Source: Leptodontidium sp. MPI-SDFR-AT-0119
Taxonomy: Eukaryota; Ascomycota; Leotiomycetes; Helotiales; Leptodontidiaceae
NCBI GenBank assembly: GCA_020726505.1
Contig: JAHLEZ010000002.1
Span: forward strand, 3,596,001-3,660,000
Direction of reading: 5' to 3'
Length of the DNA stretch: 64,000 bases
This document shows positions 1 through 10,971 of this stretch, piece by piece; the stretch's first letter is position 1; every line of letters begins with the position of its first letter. The notes beneath the pieces were generated by a model that saw only the letters and a program-made list of their open reading frames with translations, was not told the DNA's origin and made no database searches. Position numbers and translations under genes: made by a program.

Positions 1-235
1 ATATGAGAGCAAAGACAAGGTGGGGACCAACTGTGTAATGTAATCACGGCTATTGGTTCTGTCCGCGGACCTCGGTACTGACCAAAGCTTCCCCCGGATC
101 TTGGACTCTTGGGGTAAAGGATGAACGTCTTTAACAACTCCAAACTTCTTTCTCTCAAGTCAATTCACGCTCGAAACACGGTCTCATTTTCTCTACCTCT
201 AGCCCATAAACCAATTCCATTAGCAAACAAGCACC

Positions 236-2019
236 ATGCCTCACAAGACCCTCACCCGTGACGAGGTGGCTAAGAACAACAGCGACGACTCCCTTTGGTT
301 CGTGATTGACAGCAAAGTCTACGATGTCACTGACTTCGTTGATGCACATCCCGGTGGCGAAGCAGTGCTGAAGCAAGGTAAGTTGGATGATGATTTCCGA
401 TTTGGATATCGTGGCTTACAATATACTAGTCGCTGGAACCGATGCGACTGAAGCATTCTACAATCTCCATCGACAAGAGGTCTTACAGAAATACTCAAGT
501 CTCTGCATCGGCACCATCGACGGCGAGAAATCAAAGGTCATTGAACATAAGCCAGGAGATTTGAGTCCTGTTCCCTACGCCGAGCCAACATGGCTCACGC
601 CACAGTTCAAAAGCCCATACTTCAAGGACAGTCACCACAGACTGCAGAAAGCCATGCGAATTTTTGTAGACACCGAGGTCTATCCCGTCGCCCAAGAGTG
701 CGAGAAGACTGGAAAACATATTCCCCAGGACCTTATTGACAAGATGGCCAAGAAAGGTATTCTACATATGCGTCTCGGCCCTGGCAAGCACCTGCATGGT
801 GTCGAGCTGCTGGATGGTGCCGTCAAGGGGGAGGAGTTCGACTACTTTCACGATATGATCGTAGGACAGGAGATGGTCCGCGCAAATGCTAGAGGATTCC
901 AAGACGGAAATATGGCGGGCATGACCATCGGTCTTACGGCCGTCCTACAGTTCGCCAATAATGAGGCTTGGAAGAACAAGATTGCCCAGGAAGTTTTTTC
1001 TGGAAAGAAGAAGATCTGTCTTGCCATCACAGAGGCTTTTGCTGGCTCCGATGTTGCTGGGCTACGAACCACGGCCAAGAAGACCCCGGACGGAAAGCAT
1101 TATATTGTCAACGGGACCAAGAAGTGGATCACGAACGGGGTATTCAGTGATTACTTCGTGACTGGTGTGAAGACAGATAAAGGACTCTCTGTTGTGGTCA
1201 TTGAGCGCGGTGAAGGCGTTGAAACATCCGCAATCAAAACGAGTTACTCTCCCACTGCTGGGACAACATTCATTACATTTGACAACGTCAAAGTACCCGT
1301 GGGGAACCTCCTCGGTGTCGAGAACAAAGGAATCCACGTCATCTTGTCAAATTTCAACCACGAGCGATGGATGATGGTAAGTGGTGTTACTCGAATGTCC
1401 AGACTCGTTGTCGAGGAATGTATGAAGTGGAGCAACCAGAGACTGGTATTTGGAAAGACACTGATGGATCAGCCTGTTATCCGTCAAAAGTATGGTTTCC
1501 AGCCCCCCACAACAGTTTGTTGCGAAGCTGACTTTCCAGGCTTGCTAAAATGATCGCACATGTGGAAGCCAACCAAGCATGGCTAGAAAACATCACATAC
1601 CAGATGACTTTGATGCCTTATAAGGAGCAGTCTACTCACCTGGCTGGTCCTATTGGTCTATTGAAGATGTTTGCAACTCGATCTGCGCACGAGATTGCCG
1701 ACGAGGCAGTTCAGATCTTCGGTGGACGAGCTTTAACCCAGACTGGAATGGGAAGGACAATTGAGATGTTCCACAGGTAGGTGAAGCTTGGATGAGCACC
1801 ATCCAAACCCGAAACAACTTCCAAAGAAGTTTCTTCTCCTTGGCAACGTGTGGATGCTGACAGAGACCAGGACGTACAAATTCGATGCTATCTTGGGAGG
1901 CGCAGAAGGTAAGCGTTGTTGCCTTCTCTTATAGGATGTGACTAACAAGATGTACAGAGATTCTTGGTGACCTGGGTGTTAGACAGGCAGTTAAGAACAT
2001 GCCTCGCAGTATGCTGTAA
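236..2019 (+). CDS. Cytochrome b5 / acyl-CoA dehydrogenase fusion protein, probably peroxisomal
   Basis: Exons 236-377, 430-1489, 1540-1776, 1871-1908, 1958-2019 give 512 aa. Residues about 5-75 are a cytochrome b5 domain: HPGG at 38-41 supplies one heme ligand (H38) and the LHR motif supplies the other (H61). The remainder is an acyl-CoA dehydrogenase fold (N-terminal helical part, the AITEAFAGSD-type FAD/substrate segment, C-terminal helical bundle with QIFGGRAL). Fusions of this kind are known in filamentous fungi; the heme domain probably accepts or delivers electrons for FAD-dependent alpha,beta-desaturation of acyl-CoA. The last three residues are SML, a permitted variant of the PTS1 peroxisomal signal, so I infer a peroxisomal location. 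Introns are 50-94 nt with clear GT/AG ends, and ACTAACA precedes the last acceptor. The ATG at 236 has a good context (ACC before it). The exact substrate cannot be told. Confidence 0.9.
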
Positions 2020-3123
2020 AGTGGGGGATTGGGAATCGAGGGATAAAGGTGAACATAGATTCATTAGAGTAATGAGACCCCTGGAAACAGCATAACCAAG
2101 ACGATAAGCAAACCGCGGTTTCGGGATGATACTCCTTCAAGCCATGAATCAATTGAATGGCTTTGACATTGAGCGACCTAGATACGGGATTATAGGGGAA
2201 GAGAGGCCTTGAGACCCCATACAACATAACTCGGCCGATGTTGACGTGCGCACAAATTCTATGATTGCGTTATCATTACTATTGTACTCGACCATAAGTT
2301 TTGTTCGTGAATCCTATGATTGTGACGCAGCAACACTTGTCGCATTCACCAGTCAAAGACGCTCGTTGTGATATTAAATGTTGGAAATCCGGCTTTTTGA
2401 AAGTCGCTGGCCAGATATACCGCATGTAAGTGGCAGTGAGCAGCCTGATGCGTTGATTGAGGTGCCAAATGCCATCAAGGCTGTACATGTTCTTGTCTCG
2501 TCCGATCTCTGGCATCGTTCTTTGCCGAGGCTGCACTTTGTGGAGGGTGGAGTGGGATACAGTGGTTTAAATCCAGAGGACATTGCCTTTCCAGGCTTTG
2601 AATTCTCTCCTTTTTTCCAGTTCTTTCGACTTTACTCGATTTGCTCGGAAGTTCGAGGTTTCCCCCGAAATATTTATCATTCTGTTCCAACCCTATCACC
2701 TCAGCCTGGAGGTTCCCGTCCCGGTCATCCATTGGTGAATTCGATGCCGCCTAACATTTCAGGCACGGAGTAAACAATTGATGGGCCCGTGCACTTTCGC
2801 CCCAAGGAAGGCGAAGGCCTGACATGACCAGGTTCTTTCATCTTTTCTGGTCCATCAGATCGCGTCCTCTTTCACTTCCACGAAACCATCGCAACAACAA
2901 AACGACAAGCGTTTCGATGCGCCTTCGATATTCGACATCTGAGTAGCACAATCACGAATCTGCACTCTTGGATTTGGATCTGGATCTTGATACTCCCGCG
3001 GGAAGGGTCGCTCACGCAGCCGCCCACGTTGAGTATTTCGCCCTTCCACCTCCCTCTTCGACCTTGACGCGCATACGAGCATCCCAAATAGTCGAATCGA
3101 GGTTTTGAATCGAACTTGCAAAG
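2020..3123. other. Intergenic region, shared 3' flank and nucleoporin promoter
   Basis: No convincing gene. Open frames here, such as 2378-2773, show no family motif or splice structure. The last 250 bases before 3124 are pyrimidine-rich and are likely the 5' leader of the nucleoporin gene. Confidence 0.6.
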
Positions 3124-6100
3124 ATGGATACACCCCAGCGCGCGAATGCTGCGCAGATGGCAGCTAGGAGCATCAAGGCAAAGCCAAAGGGGCGGACAGG
3201 CCGTGCCATGGCAGGACCACGACCTGATTCTTCTGCACCACAATTCGCTCAGCCATCGCAGAATGGGGGTGGCCTATTTGGTGGGAGCGTACAAGGCACA
3301 GGCTCTTTCGATTTCTCTGCTCCCGCAGGAGTTAGCTTCCCGCCTTCATTTGGTAGTAACGCAACCCCCTCCCCGGATGTATCAGACAACGAAGGACGTT
3401 TTGCAGGAGATGATAGGGCTATGAAGAGACAATTCGGAGGACCGTCTACGATGCAGCAAGTCCAACAGCCTAGCCCATTTGGGCAGAACGCACCCAATCC
3501 ATTTGGAACCTTAGCAGTACAACCAAGTGGCAGCATATTCCCATTTGGGGGCTCGTCAGGAACGTCCTTCTCAAATCCCAATCCTGGAAGTGCGCCTGCT
3601 AGCAACCCATTTTCTTTTGGTGGTAATTCGCAGCCAGTCGTAGCTAGTCCAAGTATCAGCTTCGGATCTGGAGCCGTCGAGAACAAGCCAGCCAACGGTC
3701 CATTCCAGTTTGGCCAGCAGAACGCGCAGCCTCCATCATTTAATTCGCCGTTCCAGTTCAATTCTTCCGCATCACAGCAGCAGCCGGCGGCTTCCCAGCT
3801 TCAAGCTTCAACACCAGTCTTCAATTTCGGCTCACCAGCACCACAAAATACCACCCAGCCGCAAGTACCGAAATCGCCCTTCACATTTGGATCTACATCA
3901 ACGCAGGAGAAACCTGCAGCCACCCCGTTCCTGTTTGGCCAAAACCCAGCTCCCCCCGCAAGTTCTGCCGTGAACTTTGGCTCCAAACCTGCGACCGCAC
4001 CTCCAATGAGCAACCTATTTGGAACCTCTACCCCCCAGCCAGCCCCGACCACGAACTTCTTTGGCTCGACTGCCCCCCAACCTACGACTAACAACCTGTT
4101 CGGGAATTTAGGCGCAGCATCGTCTTCCACGAACAGCCTGTTTGGAAGTCGAGAGCAAAGCCCGGCACCAGCTACTAATAACTTCTTTGGCGGGCAAGCC
4201 AATACCTCAACCACTACGGAGCCACCTCCAACGCCTAATCTGTTTGGGGAGCAGAAATCTCAAGCTTCTACCAACATATTCGGTGGGTCTAATAAGCCGG
4301 CAGCCACAAACGACATGTTCAGCAGCCAGGCTAAACCATCGACCCCAACGAACAACTTGTTTGGGAAGCCCAATTCGGAGCCGACAGGAACGAAAGATCT
4401 CTTCGGAACCCTCAACAAGCCAGTCGATGAGTCTGTGAAGCAACACAAAGCCGATAGTGCTATCGTGGGTGGTCTCAATGGCAATAGTAGTGCCTACTCC
4501 ACGGCAACAGTCAATTCGCCTTTTGGCAAAACCCCTGCGTCCACCCTGTTTGGTCAATCTTCGCCTGCAGTAAGCTACTTCTCAGTTTCTCCATGTCGCT
4601 TAAATGGCGAGGAAACCCTATCATGGACTGGCCCACCTCAAGCCACAATAGTTACCAAAGTCAAGGTTAAGAGCGTTTTCGCTAACATCTCAAAGAACAA
4701 AAGCAATAATAGTGTGACTAATGGAGCTAACCCAAATATTCTGTCTACTTCAACCTCGACTTCACTTCAACACACTCCCAACATCTTCGCCTCCCCTAGC
4801 AAGGCTGTCGACGCACCATTGGCAGCCAGTCAACCTCCACCCAGCGGAATGTTTCCAAGTCTGCCTGAGCCGGGTAAGAGCCCACAAAAGACAATCCAAC
4901 CAGAGCAGTCGGTGGATGATTTCGTGTCGTTGTCTCCCATTCCGTCTGGTCATCCTGCTTTGGTTTATGGTCCCGATCCTTTCCACATCACAGAGGAGGA
5001 TATTGCTGGGGACATGCCCAACAATATCAGAGACAACCCACAAGCCAAGCGCAACTGGATTACAAAATACCGCATCGACGCCATGAATCGAGCCATGTCG
5101 GACATGTTTGATAAAGCTTCGACTGATATGAATCCTACGACCATGTTACATCGCTATATCAAGATGCGAGCTAAATTGGTCGATGAAAACAACGCTTTCC
5201 AGGAGCAATTCAATCAGAGCGGCACAAAGAACAACTATCTTCTGGGCGTTGGTTCGGCAACCCCAACACCAAACAAACGGAAATTGGTTGGAGACGAAGC
5301 CCAGGAGAAAGAGAACCCCAGCAAGCGTGCAAAGGAGCAATCTAACAAAGCACAAGCTCCAGCTGCTCCTGCTGTCTCTGAGTTCAAGAATCGATCTAAT
5401 GTGATTGGGGGTTCTGATGTCAGCAAACTACCAGAGAACAGTCCTTTCAAACCCTCGGCTCTTGGTCAGAACGGAAACTCGTCGTCAAACCTTGCCATCC
5501 CATCGCCGACGAAGAACAAGAGAAAGGCCGAATCCCAGATCACGAAGGACACCGAAGAAGCCAGCCCACTGAGACAGATCAAGACACCTAGACTGAACGG
5601 GGCTACCGTCGGTTCTAACACGTCGAACATCTTCAAAAACATTCTTGATAGTCCTTCGCCATCCAAATCAAGCAGCCCAACCAAGCCTGTCAGCCCAGTT
5701 AAAAAGGCAGCCTCGCTCCCCATGGATGACACCCCGAAGGTCAATCCTTTTGGAACGCTGCCGGTGCCTGCTTCACCTACCAAGCCCGCTGTCTCCACAA
5801 CACCATCTGCACCTCCCTCGAACACCTTCACTCCGAAAGCATCGTCCGCCGCAAGCTTGTTCGCCGCGAAGACCACTACGGCTCCGTCGAATTCCTTCAC
5901 TCCAAAGATAACAGGCGCCCCTGCAAACCCATTCTCGCCAAAGCCACCAGCTGCACCCACCAATAACACTGCGTCGACAACAACTGGAAGTACTTTCAAG
6001 CCTCCCGTTTTCACCAGCGGGCCTGTAGATTTCCTGGCTCAATTTGGAAAGAAGGCTTCCGAGGACCAGAAGGATAATGAAGAAAAGCTCCTACAGAAGG

Positions 6101-7812
6101 CCATCGATGCGGACTATGATTCTGAAGATGATTTGGAAGAATTCAAGGAGAATTTCCGCCAGAAACGCAAAGCTCAAGTGAAAGAATTAGAAGACCTTGC
6201 AAAGAACACGAGCAATGCTTTCGTTTTGAAGGCCGGTGGTGGATCTGCATCTGAAGCACCAAGCAAAGCTGCTGCCACGACCGAATCAGCGCCTAAGCCA
6301 TTCTTCAGTCAGAGCACCGCCCAAGGTTCCGGGAACAGCGTCTTCAGCTCCTTGAATGTCTCCAGGACCTCAACTCCAGGCCCTTTCGGAAGCAGTACTG
6401 GATCTGTTCTTGATGGGCACGCGTCAACCAAGCCATTTGGTGGCAACATTTTTGGGCATCTCTCCGACGCAGATAGTGGCAAAGGCAATGATGCCGACGA
6501 TGAGAGTGCAGAGGAAGACACTGATGGTGATGAGGAGAATAGGGATCCCAACTATCAGCCAGGCGATGATGACGCAAGTGGACATGGTACTCCTGCGTCA
6601 GAGACTGGAGATGGGATCGCTTCTGCAAAGAAGAGCAATTTCTTCAGCAACTATGGAACTCCAAAGACATCAAATTTGTTTAGTGCTCTAGCGTCCAGCA
6701 CCCCAGGTGGAGGTCTATTTGGTAGGATTGGAAGTAAAGAGACCTCCGCAGAGAAGGAACAAAGTGGGACTACCACTCCTGGTGGAAGTCTGTTTGACAG
6801 GATCGGAAGCAAAGAGGTCCCCGCAGAGAAGGAACAAAGTGGAACTACCACTCCTGGAGGCAGTCTTTTCGACAGAATCACCAAGGACAGCAACGGTAAT
6901 CCTGTCCGACATATTTCCACCGAGGAGAAGGAGAACACCCAACCAAGCACAGCTAACATTTTCAAAGATGTTGGTAGCCCGTTCGGTAACCCCTTTAGCA
7001 GGACCCCTGGTGTTCCTGCCGACAAGACCTGGAAACCAGATAGTCCCATACGGTTTGGTGATACAACAAATACCGCGACCAACAGCTCAGCGCCAACTGT
7101 TAGCATTACGGCGGCTACGCCAACTAAGACAGGCAACTCTTTGAATCTCTTTGGTGGACCTACATCGGCTCCGGCATCCAACCTCTTTGGCAGCAAGGAC
7201 TCAAAATCCACATCCAGCTCGACTCCTTTCTCCAATCTCTTTGGCAACTCCACCAATGCCAAGGGTCCATCCTCGACAAATGTAGGGTTTGGTTTCGGAG
7301 CACCTAGCGTCTCGTCCTCGCTATTCCCATCTGCTGCTGTATCTGCAAATACCTCTAGAGCAACTTCACCAGGGGCTACAACAGACGCAGACAGTGGAGT
7401 GGATGGAGATCCTGATGCTGAAGTCCACGAGCAAATTAACCTGACATCTGGTGGCCCTGGCGAAGAGGATGAGGAAGTACTTCACGAAGTTCGCGCAAAG
7501 GCACGCGTGTTCAACACGATACCCGGGGAGGGTGGTTCCCAATGGATCACCAAGGGAGTTGGGCCTCTCAGAGTGCTTCAGCACAAGGATACCAAGGCAG
7601 TCAGAATCTTGCTGCGTGCTGATCCAGTTGGCACAATTGTCCTGAACAAAGCACTGCTAAGCGAACTAAAATATGAGTCAGCTGCAAAGACACTGAAGAT
7701 TCTAGCAAATGCAGACGATGGCAAGGGTTTGGAGACTTGGCTCTTACAAGTCAAGACCGACGAGGCAGCAAAGGAATTGGCAGAGATTCTGGAGTCGAAC
7801 AAGTCATCTTAA
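3124..7812 (+). CDS. NUP2: Nup2-like FG-repeat nucleoporin with C-terminal Ran-binding domain
   Basis: One open frame of 1562 aa. The N-terminus is short and basic. Residues about 45-510 and 1040-1440 are FG-rich with many FGxx/LFG repeats and Ser/Thr/Pro/Gln linkers, typical of nuclear-pore barrier proteins. Residues about 640-690 are a charged helical stretch. Residues about 1445-1560 form a RanBP1-type Ran-binding domain (EVRAKARVF start, WLLQVKT near the end). This order (FG, charged middle, RanBD) is that of Nup2/Nup50-type nucleoporins, which work with importin-alpha and Ran at the nuclear basket. Two oddities: a 126-nt segment at 4570-4695 looks like an in-frame intron, so the mature protein may be 42 aa shorter, and a 25-aa unit is tandemly repeated at residues 1194-1252. 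It could alternatively be a lineage-specific paralogue; assignment to the family is firm. Confidence 0.9.
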   Translation: MDTPQRANAAQMAARSIKAKPKGRTGRAMAGPRPDSSAPQFAQPSQNGGGLFGGSVQGTGSFDFSAPAGVSFPPSFGSNATPSPDVSDNEGRFAGDDRAMKRQFGGPSTMQQVQQPSPFGQNAPNPFGTLAVQPSGSIFPFGGSSGTSFSNPNPGSAPASNPFSFGGNSQPVVASPSISFGSGAVENKPANGPFQFGQQNAQPPSFNSPFQFNSSASQQQPAASQLQASTPVFNFGSPAPQNTTQPQVPKSPFTFGSTSTQEKPAATPFLFGQNPAPPASSAVNFGSKPATAPPMSNLFGTSTPQPAPTTNFFGSTAPQPTTNNLFGNLGAASSSTNSLFGSREQSPAPATNNFFGGQANTSTTTEPPPTPNLFGEQKSQASTNIFGGSNKPAATNDMFSSQAKPSTPTNNLFGKPNSEPTGTKDLFGTLNKPVDESVKQHKADSAIVGGLNGNSSAYSTATVNSPFGKTPASTLFGQSSPAVSYFSVSPCRLNGEETLSWTGPPQATIVTKVKVKSVFANISKNKSNNSVTNGANPNILSTSTSTSLQHTPNIFASPSKAVDAPLAASQPPPSGMFPSLPEPGKSPQKTIQPEQSVDDFVSLSPIPSGHPALVYGPDPFHITEEDIAGDMPNNIRDNPQAKRNWITKYRIDAMNRAMSDMFDKASTDMNPTTMLHRYIKMRAKLVDENNAFQEQFNQSGTKNNYLLGVGSATPTPNKRKLVGDEAQEKENPSKRAKEQSNKAQAPAAPAVSEFKNRSNVIGGSDVSKLPENSPFKPSALGQNGNSSSNLAIPSPTKNKRKAESQITKDTEEASPLRQIKTPRLNGATVGSNTSNIFKNILDSPSPSKSSSPTKPVSPVKKAASLPMDDTPKVNPFGTLPVPASPTKPAVSTTPSAPPSNTFTPKASSAASLFAAKTTTAPSNSFTPKITGAPANPFSPKPPAAPTNNTASTTTGSTFKPPVFTSGPVDFLAQFGKKASEDQKDNEEKLLQKAIDADYDSEDDLEEFKENFRQKRKAQVKELEDLAKNTSNAFVLKAGGGSASEAPSKAAATTESAPKPFFSQSTAQGSGNSVFSSLNVSRTSTPGPFGSSTGSVLDGHASTKPFGGNIFGHLSDADSGKGNDADDESAEEDTDGDEENRDPNYQPGDDDASGHGTPASETGDGIASAKKSNFFSNYGTPKTSNLFSALASSTPGGGLFGRIGSKETSAEKEQSGTTTPGGSLFDRIGSKEVPAEKEQSGTTTPGGSLFDRITKDSNGNPVRHISTEEKENTQPSTANIFKDVGSPFGNPFSRTPGVPADKTWKPDSPIRFGDTTNTATNSSAPTVSITAATPTKTGNSLNLFGGPTSAPASNLFGSKDSKSTSSSTPFSNLFGNSTNAKGPSSTNVGFGFGAPSVSSSLFPSAAVSANTSRATSPGATTDADSGVDGDPDAEVHEQINLTSGGPGEEDEEVLHEVRAKARVFNTIPGEGGSQWITKGVGPLRVLQHKDTKAVRILLRADPVGTIVLNKALLSELKYESAAKTLKILANADDGKGLETWLLQVKTDEAAKELAEILESNKSS
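4570..4695 (+). other. Possible in-frame (3n) intron inside NUP2
   Basis: The segment begins GTAAGC directly after a codon boundary and ends GCTAACATCTCAAAG, a good branch point and acceptor. It is 126 nt (42 codons) without stops. The encoded peptide contains Cys, Trp and Tyr residues that are rare in the surrounding FG/Ser/Thr-rich sequence. Removing it joins ...SSPA to NKSNNS in frame. Confidence 0.55.
6703..6879 (+). repeat. Intragenic 75-nt tandem repeat (25 aa unit), 2 full copies plus a partial third
   Basis: Units at 6703-6777, 6778-6852 and the start of a third at 6853-6879. Each begins with codons for PGG(G/S)LF and ends with EKEQSGTTT. The unit places one LF-type motif every 25 residues in the C-terminal FG zone, so copy-number change stays in frame. 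Confidence 0.85.
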
Positions 7813-8434
7813 GGAATGGCATGCATACTTGGGACATTAAGCGGTGCATTGACCCATTGGATCTAGCCTTCGGATTTGGGGGTTTAGACTTGTACTTTCA
7901 TGGGTTTTCATATGGGGGGTGTGTTTTTCTTTGAGGGTGGATATCGGGCGGATCCAATGTTTTGGGAGGGTAAAAAGCCATTGAGGACTGCATGGTTGGC
8001 GTTGCATAGCGATGATTCTTTTGCGCATTATAGATGTAATAATAGGTTCTTCATTTCAAGAGGACCTAACCTCGAGTAAATACGATTCTGAACCAGCCTC
8101 AAATCTCAAAATCGAATTGTGCCAACTGCTACATCCTTTGCGGGGGTGAGGAGGGGGGTTCTAAAGAGAATCAAAGATTATGCGTGCAATCAGTGAGCGG
8201 TCTTGAGTGATATGCTTCAGGCACTCTCGACCGATCTAATGCTTTCCATTTCTAATGCTATCTTCAGTGTTGAACTGCCTCTAATGTTGAAATTAGACTT
8301 TCCAGGGTCTGACCCAACCCCAAGCCATCCATCTCCCTAACGCCCCTGAACCGATGAGGGTCAGAGTATTCCTCTTCCTCTTTTCTGGACCGTATAAAAC
8401 GCCAAACCCAAATTCAAACACAAGCAGACAATAT
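7813..8434. other. Intergenic region between convergent genes
   Basis: Holds the 3' ends of the nucleoporin gene (plus) and the deaminase gene (minus). I see no gene, RNA or repeat in it. Confidence 0.6.
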
Positions 8435-10540
8435 CTAATCTTGAGCATCCAAACTCGTTTCCTGACGCAACTTCTGGAAACTCTCTCCATCATCTCCAAA
8501 CTCGGTCACGATCCAGAGGCAGAATTGCTCCCACTCGATAGACCATTGCTTCATTCTCTCGGCTCTGATGCCACTTCCGAGGGAGGCCTCCTTGATACCA
8601 GTGACCCATTCAACTTGGGATTGGTCCTCGAAAGCTGCCCAGCGAACACTGTTCTCAGCCAAAGAGCCTAGCCCAGCCAATCCAAGGTTTTCCCAGCCCT
8701 GGAGAGCCTGCCAGAAATCGTGGGTCATTCCGTTGGTTCCTTGCCCTAAGATAGCTGGGTCGTCGTTGGATAGAGAGCAAGCAACCCCGCGAGAAAGTAG
8801 AGCAGGGAGTGGGTGAGACATGACCGAAGCGCAGAGACGTAGGATCTCGTTGGAAATAGGGCATGACTCGACGAGGATCTTCTTCTCCTTGACCACTTTA
8901 TGAAGGTTAGCAGCAGTTCTGAAAGGTCTGAATTCTGATGTGTCGCAGGATCTCGGCGCCTCAAGACACATCCTTAAACAAAGGGTGTTGAGATTTTGAG
9001 AAATGGGGAGGGTTGTACATACTGTCGATGAGAAGAGGGTGCTTATAGAGGGAGAAACCATGGCCAATTCTTCTGGTCCCAAGGAGAACGGCATCAAACA
9101 GGTTCTGGTCGGTATCACTTCCATCACCAAGCGTCTCTCCAGCGTGGAAGAAGAAAGGAATTTCAATCCCTTCTTGAACGCATTGCTTTTTAAACCAGAA
9201 GAGTTCTGGAAGCAGATCTTTCAGCGGTCGACCTGGGTCCTCTTGGCCGACCAGATCATAACCGGAGACCAAATGTGGGTATGCGAGTTTGATTGCAATA
9301 CAAGCGTCCATGTCCTCCACGATCTTTCTGGTATCGAGAGCGCGGATACCTGAAAAACAGTGTCAGTTGATGGTAAACGAGGCAAGTTTGGGCACAGTTC
9401 ATGTGGCACAATGTGAGCCCCCGGTGAATAAACATACCAGTCCAGATCATTCGTGTCCCCCAAAACTCTTTTCCCTCCTCAGACGCCTTGAATTTTTCGA
9501 TCTCCTCCCCGAAAATCTTGAACATTCGATCATATGTCGGTTCTGGCTCCTCCGAACCTTCACGGTAGTAAAAGAAGGCGAATGCCAGTCTCAGATCAAC
9601 CCATTTTACTCCATCAGCGACCAATTGCTGCATCATTCTTCTCATGAAGAGCTTGAAGATGGGTTCGTAGAATATGACCGAATTGAGGATTGTAAAGCAG
9701 GATTGGAATTTTCTCCACACAGCGTCGACACCATGATGATGCTCGATAGATTCGTTGTGGGTGATGGTTGTACGGTCCTTTAACCAGGATAGAAAGCCAT
9801 TTCTGCCACCGTCTGGGAAAGCATCTGCTGCCTTGGTGAGGAGTACAGGGGCATCTGGGATGTATTCAGGGCTCCAGATCGAGGTATCAATTCCTGGACA
9901 GATGATCAGCAGATGGCGATGCTCAGAACTAGGAGTAAACATACCCTTCTCCGCTTTGAAGAATTGGAATTTAAAGGCGCTGCTTTCTAAAGCTGTCGCA
10001 GTGGCCAAAGGGCTTGGACTTTGTATGTGCATCCCTGGGGTCTTCAGCAGCACATCATATAGGTAGTCGAAATCCACCATAGCATCCATATGAGCATGCA
10101 GCAGAGCTCCCTTAGGCATCTTGCGAATGATCTGCCATAACTTCGTCTTCTCCATTCTCTCCTTTGCGAGAGAGAACATCATTCCCGGGTATACATTTGC
10201 GCCTGTCTCCTGTGCCAGGTGGTCTTCGAATTCCGACGTCCATATTGTACGCTTCTCCTCCTCTTTAATTTTGTCGACTATTGAACAGGCTTCCCTTGCC
10301 ATGGGGGATAGGGATTCGCGGAAACCATGGTCTACAGCTGTTAGTAGAGCAGTTGTGGTGTTGAGGGGTGGCTCTGGCTTTACCGCTTCTCTGCTTCTTC
10401 TCCTGGGCAATCAACGCCTCCTGGCCAGAAAGATACTGTTTAATGAATGGCTCATCCTTCGCAGGAATATCCTGTGAGATCTCTGCCCATTCATCTTCTG
10501 GCATGCGCGAAGGCCATGTCATATCCCGTACTCGAGACAT
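8435..10540 (-). CDS. ADGF/CECR1-type adenosine deaminase family protein
   Basis: Exons (minus) 10540-10384, 10331-9438, 9349-9023, 8895-8435 give 612 aa. The metallo-deaminase signatures are in order: HAHMD with the zinc-binding HxH pair at about residues 131 and 133, the HAGET motif in exon 3 with the next metal-site His, and SNDDP in exon 4 with the catalytic Asp region. The long N-terminal extension before HxH is typical of the ADGF/CECR1 (ADA2) subfamily rather than classical ADA. Unlike animal ADA2 it shows no obvious signal peptide, so it is probably cytosolic, deaminating adenosine or a related 6-aminopurine nucleoside. The ATG at 10540 is preferred because it has an A at -3; an upstream in-frame ATG at 10612 would add 24 residues. 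Introns are 52, 88 and 127 nt. Confidence 0.85.
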
Positions 10541-10971
10541 GTTTGTTGTGGTTTTGGCGGGGTAAGTTTTTGAAAACTTCTTTTTTACTTCACGATCGAG
10601 AGGTCGGAGCAATTTATGGTTACGCGCCTGCTCTTCGCCACGAATTTTCTTACTTAGTTCTTACACTGGCACCTTCCTAGAACGAGATGGGTTCGAGTCC
10701 CATTCTTGAATTTGAATTGCAGTTTTAGAATTTCCATTACCAATCGCCAGCGGGGTTCGCCGACAGCCAGCCAGATAAGACGGGATGTTTTGGCTTTCTT
10801 TGTATTTCTTTACGAACAGACAGCAGAGGGGAGAATATGTGTGGCTTCAAAGCCGTCCACGTCCAATTCAAATGCTGCAAGTAAGAAACATAAGAAGAAG
10901 AAAAAAACGAACGAGGTATTTGTGATATCTTAAATTATGCGCAGACAAGGGTGTTGTACAATTCCATCTCT
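10541..10971. other. Intergenic region
   Basis: Promoter side of the deaminase gene and 3' flank of the SCP2 gene. It contains an isolated tRNA T-arm-like sequence near 10687-10705 without the rest of a tRNA; otherwise nothing recognisable. Confidence 0.55.

Noticed and set aside
2378..2773. 131-codon open frame between the first two genes
   Set aside because: Composition and lack of motifs suggest chance; no homology-like features.
10685..10708. tRNA T-arm-like sequence (ATGGGTTCGAGTCCCAT)
   Set aside because: No matching A-box, anticodon arm or complementary acceptor stem upstream on the same strand, so not a tRNA gene.
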